From NCBI GenBank assembly GCA_028293725.1, contig JAQGOE010000105.1, positions 1 through 53,688 on the forward strand: DNA of 53,688 bases. Reading direction: 5' to 3'. Origin of the DNA: Gammaproteobacteria bacterium (GTDB lineage: Bacteria; Pseudomonadota; Gammaproteobacteria; Steroidobacterales; Steroidobacteraceae). The translations under genes were made by a program, and so were the position numbers. This document shows positions 32,542-41,741 of this stretch, in pieces. Under the pieces are notes generated by a model that saw only the letters and a program-made list of their open reading frames with translations, made no database searches and was not told where the DNA came from. Numbering within the stretch: the stretch's first letter is position 1; every line of letters begins with the position of its first letter.

Positions 32542-33441
32542 ATGAGCGAACCGATCGAATCCAATTTTGGGGTGGTGCGCGCCAGCGCCCGAGTACGCGA
32601 CCGCTCCCGTGCGCCGCGCCTCGTCATTGGCCTGCTGGCCGCCCTGACCGCGGTGACCTCTATTGCCGTCGCCGCGCCCACTTCCCAGACCTCGGGTGCG
32701 GATCTCGTAAAGCTCAAGGCCATCGTCGACGGCCCGCAGCGCTCAGCCGCGCACAAGGCGCGCGACAAGTACCGCCATCCGGTCGAGACGCTGGCTTTTT
32801 TTGGCATCCGCCCGAATATGACGGTGGTGGAACTGTGGCCCTTCGGCGGCTGGTATACCGAGATCATCGCACCGTACCTCAAGGGGACGGGCACCTACTA
32901 CGCCGCGGCGATGGATCCAACTTCCAACGACAAGGAAGACAAGGAATACAACGCCGAGCTGAAGACGCTGTTGGACGCGCACCCGGACCTCTATAGTGAA
33001 GTGAAATGGTCGGTTCTCGCGAAGGGCAAATATGCGTTGGCGCCGGACGGCTCGGCGGATCTCGTGGTGACCTTCCGTAACATTCACAACTGGGTGTGGG
33101 CGGGAGACGAGAAAGAGGTGTTCGCCGCAGCCTTCCGCGCGCTCAAGCCGGGCGGAGTGCTGGGCGTAGAGGAACACCGTAACAAGGATCCGCAGGCCAA
33201 GCCGGGCAAGGACGAAGCCTACACCGGAGAGGAATACGCGGTCGGCCTCATCGAGTCAGTGGGTTTCAAGCTCGTCGGCCGCTCGAAGATCAACAACAAT
33301 CCGAAGGACACCAAGGATTACCCCAAGGGCGTCTGGACGCTGCCGCCGAGCTTCGCCGAAGGCGAGAAGGATCACGCCAAGTACGCGGCGATCGGCGAAT
33401 CGGATCGTTTTACGCTGAAATTCGTGAAGCCGGCGAAATGA
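32542..33441 (+). CDS. Exported SAM-methyltransferase-like protein (COG4798 type)
   Basis: A 299-aa protein with a long N-region then signal/anchor (PRLVIGLLAALTAVTSIAVA, ending AAP near residue 47). The fold is class I methyltransferase: motif I is changed to VVELWPFGGWYTEIIAPYL, typical of this exported group; then an ADLVVTFRNIHNW motif IV-like strand and ALKPGGVLGVEEHR. Homologues are widespread secreted proteins without proven activity; a periplasmic place with no known SAM supply is unexplained. GGGGGAG lies before the ATG. Confidence 0.85.
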   Translation: MSEPIESNFGVVRASARVRDRSRAPRLVIGLLAALTAVTSIAVAAPTSQTSGADLVKLKAIVDGPQRSAAHKARDKYRHPVETLAFFGIRPNMTVVELWPFGGWYTEIIAPYLKGTGTYYAAAMDPTSNDKEDKEYNAELKTLLDAHPDLYSEVKWSVLAKGKYALAPDGSADLVVTFRNIHNWVWAGDEKEVFAAAFRALKPGGVLGVEEHRNKDPQAKPGKDEAYTGEEYAVGLIESVGFKLVGRSKINNNPKDTKDYPKGVWTLPPSFAEGEKDHAKYAAIGESDRFTLKFVKPAK

Positions 33442-33483
33442 GGCCATAGGCGAGGGGCTCGTATGTGGCCTCTCGCCGCCGGT

Positions 33484-33516
33484 GGAGTGGCGCCCATAGC
33501 GGTATATGGCGCCTCC
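33484..33516 (+). terminator. Hairpin terminator candidate after exported methyltransferase gene
   Basis: Twelve base pairs (GGA, bulge GT, GGCGCC, bulge C, ATA; loop GCGGTA; TAT, GGCGCC, TCC) followed by TTCT. A smaller repeat GAGGCCA/TGGCCTC (33440-33446 and 33466-33472) begins at the stop codon. Together they probably end transcription before the luciferase-like gene. Confidence 0.5.
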
Positions 33517-33568
33517 TTCTGATGGGGGATGCGCGGACGAGGGGTAACCGTCAGGATAGAGTGCAATC

Positions 33569-34564
33569 ATGACAGTTCCCTTCTCCGTGCTCGATCTGTC
33601 TCCCATCGTCGAGGGTGGGAGCGCCGCCGATGCCTTGCGGAACACCCTCGATCTCGCCCGCCACGCGGAGCGGTTGGGCTATAAGCGCTACTGGGTAGCC
33701 GAGCATCACAACATGACGGGCATCGCCAGTGCCGCGACCGTTGTGGTGATCGGTCACGTCGCGGCCGGCACTCGTACGATTCGGGTCGGCTCCGGCGGGA
33801 TCATGTTGCCCAATCATGCGCCGCTGGTGGTCGCCGAGCAGTTCGGCACGCTGGAGACGCTTTTCCCGGGGCGCATCGACCTGGGACTCGGGCGAGCACC
33901 AGGTACCGACCAGAACACCTCCCGGGCGTTGCGTCGCGACCTGCAAACCAACGCTGACCAATTTCCGCAGGATGTGCTCGAGCTGCGCGCCTATTTCGAC
34001 GTGGTCCAGCCGGGGCAGCAGATCCGCGCGGTGCCCGGTATGGGACTGAAGGTTCCGTTGTGGATACTCGGGTCGAGCCTGTTTGGCGCGCAGGTTGCCG
34101 CGGCGCTCGGATTACCGTTCGCGTTTGCATCCCATTTTGCTCCAGAAGCGCTGATGCCCGCTCTCGAGATCTACCGCAGGTACTTCAAGCCTTCGGAGCA
34201 ACTCGATAAGCCCTACGCGATGGTGGCGGCCAACATCATCGCTGCGGATACCGACGCGCAGGCGCGCCACCTGTTCACTTCGCTGCAGCAGTCTTTTGTG
34301 AAACTCCGCCGTGGAACGCCGGGGAAACTGGCCCCGCCCATCGACGACATCAACTCGTGGGCCGCTCCCGTGGAGCTGGCCGGGTTGAACCATTCTCTGG
34401 TGTATTCATTTGTCGGCTCGCCCGAGACCGTCTCGCGTGGCGTCGGGTCCTTTCTCGAGATGACGAAGGCCGATGAGCTCATCGTCAGTGGGCACATATT
34501 CGACCACTCCGCCAGACTGCACTCCTACGAGCTGGCCGCGCGTATCCGCGATTCCCTGAGCTGA
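33569..34564 (+). CDS. LLM-class flavin-dependent oxidoreductase
   Basis: A 331-aa luciferase-like monooxygenase-fold protein. Seen: N-terminal [20 protein letters not shown], the [20 protein letters not shown] block, [20 protein letters not shown], and [13 protein letters not shown]; all are typical of the group that uses FMN or F420. It probably oxidises a small organic molecule in the cytoplasm; substrate cannot be read. Ribosome site is weak. Followed after 119 bp by a PQQ dehydrogenase gene on the same strand. Confidence 0.88.
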   Translation: MTVPFSVLDLSPIVEGGSAADALRNTLDLARHAERLGYKRYWVAEHHNMTGIASAATVVVIGHVAAGTRTIRVGSGGIMLPNHAPLVVAEQFGTLETLFPGRIDLGLGRAPGTDQNTSRALRRDLQTNADQFPQDVLELRAYFDVVQPGQQIRAVPGMGLKVPLWILGSSLFGAQVAAALGLPFAFASHFAPEALMPALEIYRRYFKPSEQLDKPYAMVAANIIAADTDAQARHLFTSLQQSFVKLRRGTPGKLAPPIDDINSWAAPVELAGLNHSLVYSFVGSPETVSRGVGSFLEMTKADELIVSGHIFDHSARLHSYELAARIRDSLS

Positions 34565-34683
34565 CCTGACCCCGACTGACCGTGCGACTGCATGGCGGTT
34601 CCAGCGCGCGACGACCCACCAAACGCTGCGCGCGTTAGGTAGTATCGCGCCCCTCAAAGAAGGCAAACACGGGGTCGCATGTC

Positions 34684-35937
34684 ATGACGAACGCCTCACG
34701 CGCCGCTGCATTGTGGCTGGGAACAGTCACTGCGGGTGTGCTACTGCCGTTCCCGGGTTTTGCCCAGGCACCTCCGAACATCGGCGTCGCTCCCGTCGTG
34801 CTGACCGAGGGTTCGTATACCTTTGACACCGCCGAGCAACATAAAATCCGCGTGGTGGTTGTCGCAAAGGGTTTGAAACATCCCTTTTCGATCGCCTTGC
34901 TGCCCTCGGGGGATGGGTTGGTGTCAGAGCGCGGCGGCCCGATGCGCCTCGTGCACAATGTCGGTGGCGCGGCGGGCGCTGCCACTCTCGATCCGGAGCC
35001 CATTGGCGGCCTTCCAACGCTGGATCCGGCATTTCGTGGCGGCGGTTTGCACGATATCGTCCTGCATCCGCAGTTTGCGAAGAACCAACTCATCTATTTC
35101 AGTTTCAATGAGCCGGGTAAGGCGGGCGATCCGACAGCGAAGCCACCCACACGACCGGAAGCCATCCTGGCGCTGTTTCGAGCCAAGCTCAGCGGTCACG
35201 CGCTTTCCCATGTTGAGCGGCTCTTTTCCGCCGGCGAATCCGGCTACGCCGGCGGCTCGCGCCTGGCGCTCGGCAAGGATGGCTCAATATACCTGACGAC
35301 GGGCGCGCCTTTCAGCGACCAGGCGCAGCGGCTCGACAGCGTCTACGGCAAAGTCCTGCGTCTCACTGCGGATGGCAAAGTTCCTACTGACAATCCGTTT
35401 GTCGGTCGGACGGATGCCAGGCCCGAGGTCTTCTCGTATGGTCATCGTGATCATCTCGGCCTGACCGTCCAACCTGACACCGGCGTGGTCCTCAACGCGG
35501 AGCATGGTCCGAACGGTGGCGACGAGGTCAATGTCATTCTCCCCGGTCGCAACTACGGTTGGCCGAAAGTCAGCTTCGGGCGCACCTACGAAGGACCGCG
35601 CATCTCCGAGTCGCCGGTGGCCGAAGGTGTCGAGGCGCCGACCATTGTCTGGTTGCCCTCGATCGCGCCCGCCGGCCTGACTTTTTACAGCGGTGAGCGT
35701 TTCCCGGCATGGAAGGGCAATTTGTTCGTTGGCAGCTCACGTCGCGGCGAGGTTCCGCGCACCGGCGGCCTCGAGCGGGTGGTGTTGACTGACAAGCTCG
35801 AGGAACTACGCCGCGAGACAATGCTGACAGACCTGCATCAGCGCATCCGCGATGTCCGTCAGGGACCTGACGGACTGTTGTACTTGGTCACCGACGAGGA
35901 TGATGGGGCGGTGCTGCGGATCGAGCCGGCGACCTAG
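34684..35937 (+). CDS. PQQ-dependent aldose sugar dehydrogenase (YliI-like)
   Basis: A 417-aa periplasmic beta-propeller. Seen: Sec signal ending PGFAQA near residue 28; VAKGLKHPFSIALLPSGDGL; GGGLHDIVLHPQFAKNQLIY; YGHRDHLGLTVQPDTGVVLN; and AEHGPNGGDEVNVILPGRNY, whose Glu-His-Gly-Pro and Gly-Gly-Asp-Glu are hallmarks of soluble-GDH-like enzymes. The usual GHRNxQG is GHRDHLG, a mild departure around the catalytic His. It would oxidise aldoses to lactones and pass electrons to the respiratory chain. Lactone-handling proteins (SMP-30, lactonase) lie downstream, a possible functional link. Confidence 0.88.
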   Translation: MTNASRAAALWLGTVTAGVLLPFPGFAQAPPNIGVAPVVLTEGSYTFDTAEQHKIRVVVVAKGLKHPFSIALLPSGDGLVSERGGPMRLVHNVGGAAGAATLDPEPIGGLPTLDPAFRGGGLHDIVLHPQFAKNQLIYFSFNEPGKAGDPTAKPPTRPEAILALFRAKLSGHALSHVERLFSAGESGYAGGSRLALGKDGSIYLTTGAPFSDQAQRLDSVYGKVLRLTADGKVPTDNPFVGRTDARPEVFSYGHRDHLGLTVQPDTGVVLNAEHGPNGGDEVNVILPGRNYGWPKVSFGRTYEGPRISESPVAEGVEAPTIVWLPSIAPAGLTFYSGERFPAWKGNLFVGSSRRGEVPRTGGLERVVLTDKLEELRRETMLTDLHQRIRDVRQGPDGLLYLVTDEDDGAVLRIEPAT

Positions 35938-35941
35938 GCCT

Positions 35942-37093
35942 TTACTCCGCAGCGGAGATCGCGATGTCCGAGAGACGCTGAAAGCGCTCGATGTTGTCGT
36001 TACTCTCCATAACGCCCGCCGTCAGGCAGACGAATGTCACGGCGCGCTCCGGGTCGACCCAATACAACGCGCTGCCCGCGCCGTAATTGCCGAAGGTCCC
36101 CGCCGACGTCAGGGTGCCGAACATGTGATGGGCGTGCGCCGTCCCGCGTAGCGAGAACCCGAGTCCGATGTAGGCGGGCGAGGGCTCCCAACCGCGCTTG
36201 TGTGCGAGTACCTTGTACAGCTCATTGGGCTTGTCGCCCGTCCAATTGCGGCGTGCCATCTCCAGAGTGGCGGGCGATAGGATCCGGGCACCGTCGAGCG
36301 CTCCATCGCGCCGGAGCATTTCCGCCAGGCGAAACATATCCGGCACCGTAGACACAGCGCCGACCCACGGCATTTCCGCGTGTTCCTCCTCGAAAGCACC
36401 GTTAGGACCGAGGTTGCTGTGCCCCAGATGCTCGATGGGGAAGTTGCCCCGGAAATCCGGCACGATGTGCCGTGATTTGAGGTCGGCGCGCAGACCGATG
36501 GCCGAGCTCGTCATACCGAGAGGTTTGAATAACTCTTCGTCGACGATGGCACGGTAGGTGCGGCCTTTCGGATCTGTTCGCCGCAGGGCCTCGCCCAACA
36601 GGGCTTGGTTCGCGAGCGGCGAGTAGGCACAACGCTCTCCCGGCGGCTCCACCGAATGCACGTTCTGGCAGATTGCGGCAATGATCTCATCGAGGCGGTC
36701 GATGTACATACCGGGCTTCGGTATGAACACCATCGGCAGACCCGAGGAGTGTGTGATGAGATGGAATAGCGTGATCTGTTCCCGCAACCCACCGGAGAAC
36801 TCGGGGATGATGTCCACGACTTTTGTGGTGAGCGCCAGGTGACCCAACTCCACGGCGCGCAGCACCAGGATGTTGGTCATCGCCTTGGTCACCGAGAAGA
36901 TGCTGAAGACGGACTGACTTTGCAACGGCCGCGTCTGCGCCAGATCGGCGCTGCCAATAGCGGCCTGCAAGCCGATCCGGCCGTGTCGCGCGACGATGAT
37001 CCCCGCACCGTGGTAGAGCCGCCGTTTCACGTCGGCTTCGATGGATGCGCGCAGATGCTCCAGGCGCGTTTCGTTCAGTCCTGCGTCACTCAT
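35942..37093 (-). CDS. Serine hydrolase of the beta-lactamase class C / EstB family
   Basis: A 383-aa protein with the penicillin-binding fold. Seen: SVTK at 67-70 in FSIFSVTKAMTN (nucleophile Ser67, Lys70) and Tyr157 in RCAYSPLANQALLG as the second catalytic element, plus PLGMTSSAIGLR and a C-terminal YGAGSALYWVDPE. No signal peptide, so it is a cytoplasmic esterase or lactone hydrolase rather than a resistance enzyme. AGGGAG lies before ATG 37093. Last of the four-gene leftward operon under the shared 16-bp element. Confidence 0.85.
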   Translation of the reverse strand: MSDAGLNETRLEHLRASIEADVKRRLYHGAGIIVARHGRIGLQAAIGSADLAQTRPLQSQSVFSIFSVTKAMTNILVLRAVELGHLALTTKVVDIIPEFSGGLREQITLFHLITHSSGLPMVFIPKPGMYIDRLDEIIAAICQNVHSVEPPGERCAYSPLANQALLGEALRRTDPKGRTYRAIVDEELFKPLGMTSSAIGLRADLKSRHIVPDFRGNFPIEHLGHSNLGPNGAFEEEHAEMPWVGAVSTVPDMFRLAEMLRRDGALDGARILSPATLEMARRNWTGDKPNELYKVLAHKRGWEPSPAYIGLGFSLRGTAHAHHMFGTLTSAGTFGNYGAGSALYWVDPERAVTFVCLTAGVMESNDNIERFQRLSDIAISAAE

Positions 37094-37102
37094 GGGCTCT
37101 CC

Positions 37103-37522
37103 CTAGGTTCCCGCAAACAGGCGTGAGACATACAGGCTATCCATGTACTCACGGATCGCGAAGACCTTGCCATCCTTGAATTCAAAAGCCCAACAGTACT
37201 GATTGTCGTAAGGACGTCCGTCGGCGAGTGCTCCCTTGCCGCGAGTTTCGGTGATGACCAGCGACCCGTTGGAAGCGATCGTGTCGACCAGGACCTTCGG
37301 ATCGCCCGGTCGAAACATGCCGCGGATGGGCATCAGGAAATCATCGACGATTCCCTTGCGGCCGATGTGTTTGCCGGCGCCCGGAATGTCCTTGACCATG
37401 GGTGTCCAGGTGGCGTCCTCGTGCAGCAGGGCGCGCACGCCTTCGAGATCTCCCGAGCCCAATGTGGCAAAAAATTCCAGGGTCAGTCGCTCGTTCTCGT
37501 TGTTTGGCTGTGGTGCTGTCAT
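37103..37522 (-). CDS. NTF2-like (SnoaL/limonene-epoxide-hydrolase type) protein
   Basis: A 139-aa small cone-shaped alpha+beta-barrel protein. Seen: ERLTLEFFATLGSGDLEGVR then ALLHEDATWTP and GRKGIVDDFLMPIRGMF, and the last strands WAFEFKDGKVFAIREYMDSL. Members isomerise or hydrolyse small hydrophobic metabolites such as steroids, polyketides or epoxides. Its ATG overlaps the upstream stop (ATGA). Context suggests a catabolic step. Catalytic residues differ among subfamilies and cannot be fixed here. Confidence 0.85.
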   Translation of the reverse strand: MTAPQPNNENERLTLEFFATLGSGDLEGVRALLHEDATWTPMVKDIPGAGKHIGRKGIVDDFLMPIRGMFRPGDPKVLVDTIASNGSLVITETRGKGALADGRPYDNQYCWAFEFKDGKVFAIREYMDSLYVSRLFAGT

Positions 37523-37899
37523 GGTTTTGCATCAACCTCGGCCAAGGCTTCTTTGGCGATCCGTTGTGCATCGATTCCTGCCGGCACTCCGGCATAAATG
37601 GCGACCTGAAGTATTACTTCGCGGATCTCATCGCGCGTGACCCCATTCGTCAGCGCGCCCTTGACATGTAACTTCAGCTCGTGGGGCCGGTTGAGAATGC
37701 TGAGCATGGCAAGGTTGAGCAGGCTGCGGTCACGGCGCGACAGGTTGCCGTTACCCCAGACCTCACCCCAACAATACTTCGTGACGAGCTCCTGCATGGG
37801 CCGGGTGAAATCGTCCGCACCTGCGAGAGATTTCTCCACGTATTCCTTGCCCAGCACCGCCTTACGGATCGCCAGGCCCTTCTCGAACATATCGGTCAT
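37519..37899 (-). CDS. Carboxymuconolactone decarboxylase family protein
   Basis: A 126-aa all-helical protein of the CMD/AhpD family. Seen: YCWGEVWGNGNLSRRDRSLL then NLAMLSILNRPHELKLHVKG, and the conserved GVTRDEIREVILQVAIYAGV. The length and lack of a CxxC pair fit gamma-carboxymuconolactone decarboxylase rather than peroxidase-type AhpD. It may decarboxylate a lactone intermediate. Both ends overlap neighbours by 4 bp, so it is fully coupled. Confidence 0.88.
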   Translation of the reverse strand: MTDMFEKGLAIRKAVLGKEYVEKSLAGADDFTRPMQELVTKYCWGEVWGNGNLSRRDRSLLNLAMLSILNRPHELKLHVKGALTNGVTRDEIREVILQVAIYAGVPAGIDAQRIAKEALAEVDAKP

Positions 37900-38825
37900 C
37901 GTTTATCTCCAGGATTCGCAGGTTGTGCGGCAATCTCGCAGCCGCCCCAGCCCTCCACGATACGGGCCGTGGAAGTACAATCCGTATCGAAGCCGTACGC
38001 ATTGCAGGTGATCGAAAGCATCTGGCGCACGACTGCGCCCACCATCATGGGAACGCCCAGTGCCTCGGCCTCTTCGAGGCACAAGCGGACGTCCTTGAAG
38101 GACAGCCCGGCTGAAAAGCCGAAATCGAAGCCGCGCGTGAGCACGTGCTTCGGAAATTTGTCCTGGGTGGCGCTGTTGCGGCCGCTCGAGGTGTTGATGA
38201 CATCCAACATCACGCTCGGGTCGAGGCCCGCTTTCACGCCCATGACCATGGCTTCGGACGTGATGGCGACGGCCGTCGCCGACATGAGGTTGTTAATGAG
38301 CTTCAAGGTCTGCGCGAGACCCGGCTTTACGCCCACGAAGAGCACGCGGCCAAAGACGGCCAGCAGCGGCTGCAGCTCGTCGTAGGTGCTGCGAGGTCCG
38401 GAGACCATGACCGTCAACTTTCCTGAGCGAGCCCCGGCGACACCACCGCTCACGGGCGCGTCGAGAAACTCGATACCGCGCGGTGCCAGTGCTTCCGCGA
38501 TCTCGGTGGTGGCCACGGCACCCGAGCTCGAAAGGTCGATGAATTGCCGCATTCGCGTACCGTGCATCGCGCCGTCCGGGCCGGTGATGCTCCGGCGCAC
38601 GATGGCAGGTGTCGGCAGGCTCGCCATGACGACGTCAGCCAGGTTGGCGACTTCGAGAGCGGAGTGGGCGATCGTTGCGCCCCGAGCGCCGAGCGGTCCG
38701 ACCGCTGCCTCGTTGGTATCGAAGACCACCAGACTGTGGCCGGCGTCGAGCAGGCGCTCCGCCATGGGGCCACCCATCCGGCCCGTGCCGATCACACCAA
38801 TCCGCCGTCCACCCGCATCCGCCAT
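37896..38825 (-). CDS. 3-hydroxyisobutyrate dehydrogenase-family NAD(P) oxidoreductase
   Basis: A 309-aa beta-hydroxyacid dehydrogenase. Seen: IGVIGTGRMGGPMAERL at the N-terminus, FLDAPVSGGVAGARSGKLTV as the substrate block, and TLKLINNLMSA with the catalytic Lys. Likely oxidises a beta-hydroxy acid in the cytoplasm. ATG 38825 is chosen for GAGGGG at 5 bp, over the TTG at 38849. First gene of the leftward operon; 37 bp and 65 bp upstream lie TTAGCGT and the 16-bp inverted repeat shared with the FAD-oxidoreductase operon. Confidence 0.9.
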   Translation of the reverse strand: MADAGGRRIGVIGTGRMGGPMAERLLDAGHSLVVFDTNEAAVGPLGARGATIAHSALEVANLADVVMASLPTPAIVRRSITGPDGAMHGTRMRQFIDLSSSGAVATTEIAEALAPRGIEFLDAPVSGGVAGARSGKLTVMVSGPRSTYDELQPLLAVFGRVLFVGVKPGLAQTLKLINNLMSATAVAITSEAMVMGVKAGLDPSVMLDVINTSSGRNSATQDKFPKHVLTRGFDFGFSAGLSFKDVRLCLEEAEALGVPMMVGAVVRQMLSITCNAYGFDTDCTSTARIVEGWGGCEIAAQPANPGDKR

Positions 38826-38861
38826 CTCATCCCCCTCGGCAATTTTCAAGCTTGCGACCGG

Positions 38862-38905
38862 ACGCTAATCGGGGTTACCGTGCAAGGCGCCTGTCTTTAG
38901 ATAGG
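38862..38905 (-). promoter_or_regulatory. Copy 1 of shared operator-promoter element (LAL regulator candidate site)
   Basis: Read toward the dehydrogenase operon: CCTATCTAAAGACAGG (38905-38890), 21 bp, TTAGCGT (38868-38862), then 36 bp to the ATG. The 16-mer is a 7-2-7 inverted repeat (6 of 7 half-site positions match). Copy 2 at 42562-42605 has the same two blocks and the same gap; 20 of 23 block positions are identical while the 21-bp gap sequences are unrelated. If TAGCGT is the -10, the 16-mer abuts the -35, as for class II activators. It also lies 42 bp before the regulator TTG start. Confidence 0.7.
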
Positions 38906-38947
38906 TGAGCCCGCGCAGTTCGAGAACGCTGGTCTGAGGTCATTGGG

Positions 38948-41659
38948 TTGCGAGTCGTTCCACTGGAGCATTCGGCGGCGGATCCTGCTCTGGCACGGAT
39001 GAGCTCACCCGTGCGTCTCGCGCGCACCCGCCCACCGGTACTGTCCGGCGGCCTGGTTTTGCGAACCGCGCTCAGTGACTGGATAGCCCGCGCTCTGGCG
39101 GTGCCGACGACCGTCATTCAGGCTCCCGCCGGATATGGAAAAACCACGCTGCTGGCACAGTTCGAGCAGGCGCTGCGTCAAAGTGGCCAGGCGGTGCGTT
39201 GGTTGTCCGTCGTGTCCTCCGACCGCGAGCCGGATTCTTTTCTAGCCGCGCTGTCCGCCAGTTGTGGCTTGTCCGAGCCCACCCGCGCAGAGTCGGCCGA
39301 GCGGCGACTCACACGTATCGCGAACTTTCTGTCCGACGCGAAGGAGCCGGGATGCATCCTGCTGGATGATGCGGACCGGTTGAGTCTGTCGCCTGCGGCG
39401 CCACTGTTGTACGAGTTGATTGAGGCGCTGCCTGCGGGATTCCATGTCATCTGCACTGGCAGAGCGGCTCCGGAGCTGCCGAGTGCGCGGGAGCGCGGCT
39501 ACGGCAGGCTGTTCGAGCTCGGCGCCGCGGATCTTAGTTTCGGCGCCGCGGATATCGCCGCCGTGTTTGTTGCGTTGGGTGCGACTCCTCCGACGGAAGC
39601 GGAACTCGAACGCTTTCTACGTCGGAGCGAAGGCTGGCCCATGATCATCCGGCGCGAGTCCGCCGCGGTTGCTGCTGCCGGCGGCGCATATTCCCTGGAC
39701 AGGCTTACCGGTAAGCGTCACGACATCGCCTCGTTCTTCGAAGCTGAAGTCCTCCGCAACGAGCGTCAGGAGATGATCGGAGTGCTAGAGGCTGCCGCCA
39801 TAGCGGAGCAAACGGACGGCACGATGGCGGTCGCACTGACGGGACGGGAAAACGCGCATGCGCTTCTCGAGGAAGCCTGCGAGCGCGGACTGTTTGTCAC
39901 CGCCGTGGACGAGGGGCGCCAGTGGTTTCGGTTGCACCGGCTGTTCAGCGAGGCGCTGCGTCAACGGCTGGAGCGGCATTCGCCGTCGCAGGCACGTGAG
40001 CTACATCGGCTGGCGGCTGAATGGTACGAGAGCTCCGGAGGGTTGGTCGAAGCGGTCGACCACGCGATCCAGGGAGGCGATGCGGCCCGGGCGGCGCGCA
40101 TCTTCGACAGTCACGGCGAAGAATTCATGGAGACCGGGCACGAGTCCGCGATTCTCACCGTCGCGAGCCGCATACCGGCGAGCCTGCGATTCCGCCATCC
40201 GCGGCTGCTGCTGACCATGACTTGGCGACTGCTGGCGGAGTGGCAATTCGAGAAGGCGCGTACCTTGTTGGCTCGTGCGCAGGCGCGCATCGACGAGATG
40301 GCGGCGGAAGGTGACTGCGAAGAGAGCGAGTTGAGCGAGCTGCGTCACCAACTTCTGCATGGGCAGGTGATGCTGGCGCAGTTCTCGGACGATCTGACTT
40401 TCATCGAGCGCCACACCGAGGCTCTGTTGCGCAGTCATTCGGGGAATTCGCCCTACGTGCGCGGCAGCCTGCACGCCGCACTGTTGTTTGCGGCACGGGA
40501 GCAGTTTCGGCTGGCCCGGATCGACTCGCTGGAGATCCTAGCGCGCCAACAGTTCCAGGCCGTGAAGAGTCGCTACGTTACGGTATTCCTGGAAGGCATC
40601 ATTGCTCCGGGAAATCTAATGCGCGGGCGTACGGCGGCGGCGATCGCCACTCTTGGCGATGCGCTGCGGACCGCGCTCGAAGTGGGTGGCCCGACACTTG
40701 CCGCGCTCGTGGCGCTGCCGTTGGCTGAAGCTCACTACGACAGTGGCGACCTGGAGGCGAGTCTCGCGCTTCTCGACGCCTATCTGCCGCATTCGCGCGA
40801 GATTGGTTTCTCGGACCAGCTCATCGCTGGTTGTACGGTGCGAGCGCGCATCGCCGTGCTGCGGGGCGAGCGCGAGTTGGGCTTGCGCGTGTTGGAAGAT
40901 TCGATCCAGTTCGCCCGTGAGCGGTCCTTCGAAAAACTGCTCCTCATGGCGACCGCGGAGCGTATCGATATTCTGTGCCGGTCCGGCGAGACGGCGGAAG
41001 CGGCCCGGCTAGCCGCAAAAATTGGTCTACGTCGTGCCGCCGATTCGGTGATGCCCCGACCGCGTGTAACACGAGCGCGAGCTGCTCTTGCATATGCCTG
41101 GACATCGTTGGCGCGGGCGCAAGGGCGCAGCGTCGATGCAATCAAAGTCGCTCGCAAGTGGCGGAATCTGACGGAGGCCGCAGGTGCGGTGCGAGACGCT
41201 TTACGCTGGAGCGTTCGCCTGACAGTGTTGCTACAGCGAGCGGGAGACGAAACAGGCGCTCGCCGTGAGCTGCATCGTGCCAACGGAATTGTGGCGACGA
41301 CGGGGCTGACGCAGCTCTTTGCTGAGGAGCGCGAATCGCTGGCGCCGTTGCTGGACACACTCGTCCAGGGAGTTCCCGTCGCGGCAGCGGAGGAAGCGGC
41401 GGCAAAAGCGGCGACACCGTTGCCAGCGCGACCGCACAAATCAACGCACGCTCGTATGCCCGAGGGTAGCCTGTCGCCCCGCGAGATCGAGATCCTGACA
41501 CTGGTCGGCGATGGCCTGAGCAATGCGGAGATCGGTCAGCGGCTGAGTCTCGTCGAGGGCTCGGTGAAATGGCACCTGCAACGGATCTACGACAAGATCG
41601 GCACGCGGCGGCGCCTTGTCGCGGTGGACCGGGCGCGGCGTATGGGCGTGTTTCGTTGA
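38948..41659 (+). CDS. MalT-like LuxR-family ATP-dependent (LAL) transcriptional regulator
   Basis: A 903-aa signal-transducing activator. Seen: Walker A APAGYGKTTL at about 59-68, a Walker B-like GCILLDDADRLS, a winged-helix and long TPR-like helical middle (about 330-830), and a C-terminal LuxR HTH from about 842 (LSPREIEILTLVGDGLSNAE, then GQRLSLVEGSVKWHLQRIYD). MalT-type proteins bind ATP and an inducer, oligomerise and activate promoters. Start could be TTG 38948 or ATG 38999. It lies between two divergent operons that share a 16-bp inverted repeat, so it is the obvious candidate to bind it. The inducer is unknown and need not be an acyl-homoserine lactone. Confidence 0.9.
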   Translation: MRVVPLEHSAADPALARMSSPVRLARTRPPVLSGGLVLRTALSDWIARALAVPTTVIQAPAGYGKTTLLAQFEQALRQSGQAVRWLSVVSSDREPDSFLAALSASCGLSEPTRAESAERRLTRIANFLSDAKEPGCILLDDADRLSLSPAAPLLYELIEALPAGFHVICTGRAAPELPSARERGYGRLFELGAADLSFGAADIAAVFVALGATPPTEAELERFLRRSEGWPMIIRRESAAVAAAGGAYSLDRLTGKRHDIASFFEAEVLRNERQEMIGVLEAAAIAEQTDGTMAVALTGRENAHALLEEACERGLFVTAVDEGRQWFRLHRLFSEALRQRLERHSPSQARELHRLAAEWYESSGGLVEAVDHAIQGGDAARAARIFDSHGEEFMETGHESAILTVASRIPASLRFRHPRLLLTMTWRLLAEWQFEKARTLLARAQARIDEMAAEGDCEESELSELRHQLLHGQVMLAQFSDDLTFIERHTEALLRSHSGNSPYVRGSLHAALLFAAREQFRLARIDSLEILARQQFQAVKSRYVTVFLEGIIAPGNLMRGRTAAAIATLGDALRTALEVGGPTLAALVALPLAEAHYDSGDLEASLALLDAYLPHSREIGFSDQLIAGCTVRARIAVLRGERELGLRVLEDSIQFARERSFEKLLLMATAERIDILCRSGETAEAARLAAKIGLRRAADSVMPRPRVTRARAALAYAWTSLARAQGRSVDAIKVARKWRNLTEAAGAVRDALRWSVRLTVLLQRAGDETGARRELHRANGIVATTGLTQLFAEERESLAPLLDTLVQGVPVAAAEEAAAKAATPLPARPHKSTHARMPEGSLSPREIEILTLVGDGLSNAEIGQRLSLVEGSVKWHLQRIYDKIGTRRRLVAVDRARRMGVFR

Positions 41660-41669
41660 CGGGGCGCTT

Positions 41670-41690
41670 GTAGGCGGTAGGCGGTAGGCG
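41670..41690. repeat. Three tandem GTAGGCG heptamers
   Basis: Three perfect copies in the 82-bp gap between convergent LAL regulator and lactonase genes. Probably a slippage product; no function apparent. Confidence 0.7.
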
Positions 41691-41741
41691 CTGGCTCGGG
41701 CGGCGCTGGCGTCCTCGGGGGCGCGGGAGCCCTGGGCAAGA

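Noticed and set aside
31656..32894. 412-codon reading of the SDR gene
   Set aside because: The first 155 codons run through the divergent promoter and the opposite-strand methyltransferase start; AGGAG supports ATG 32429.
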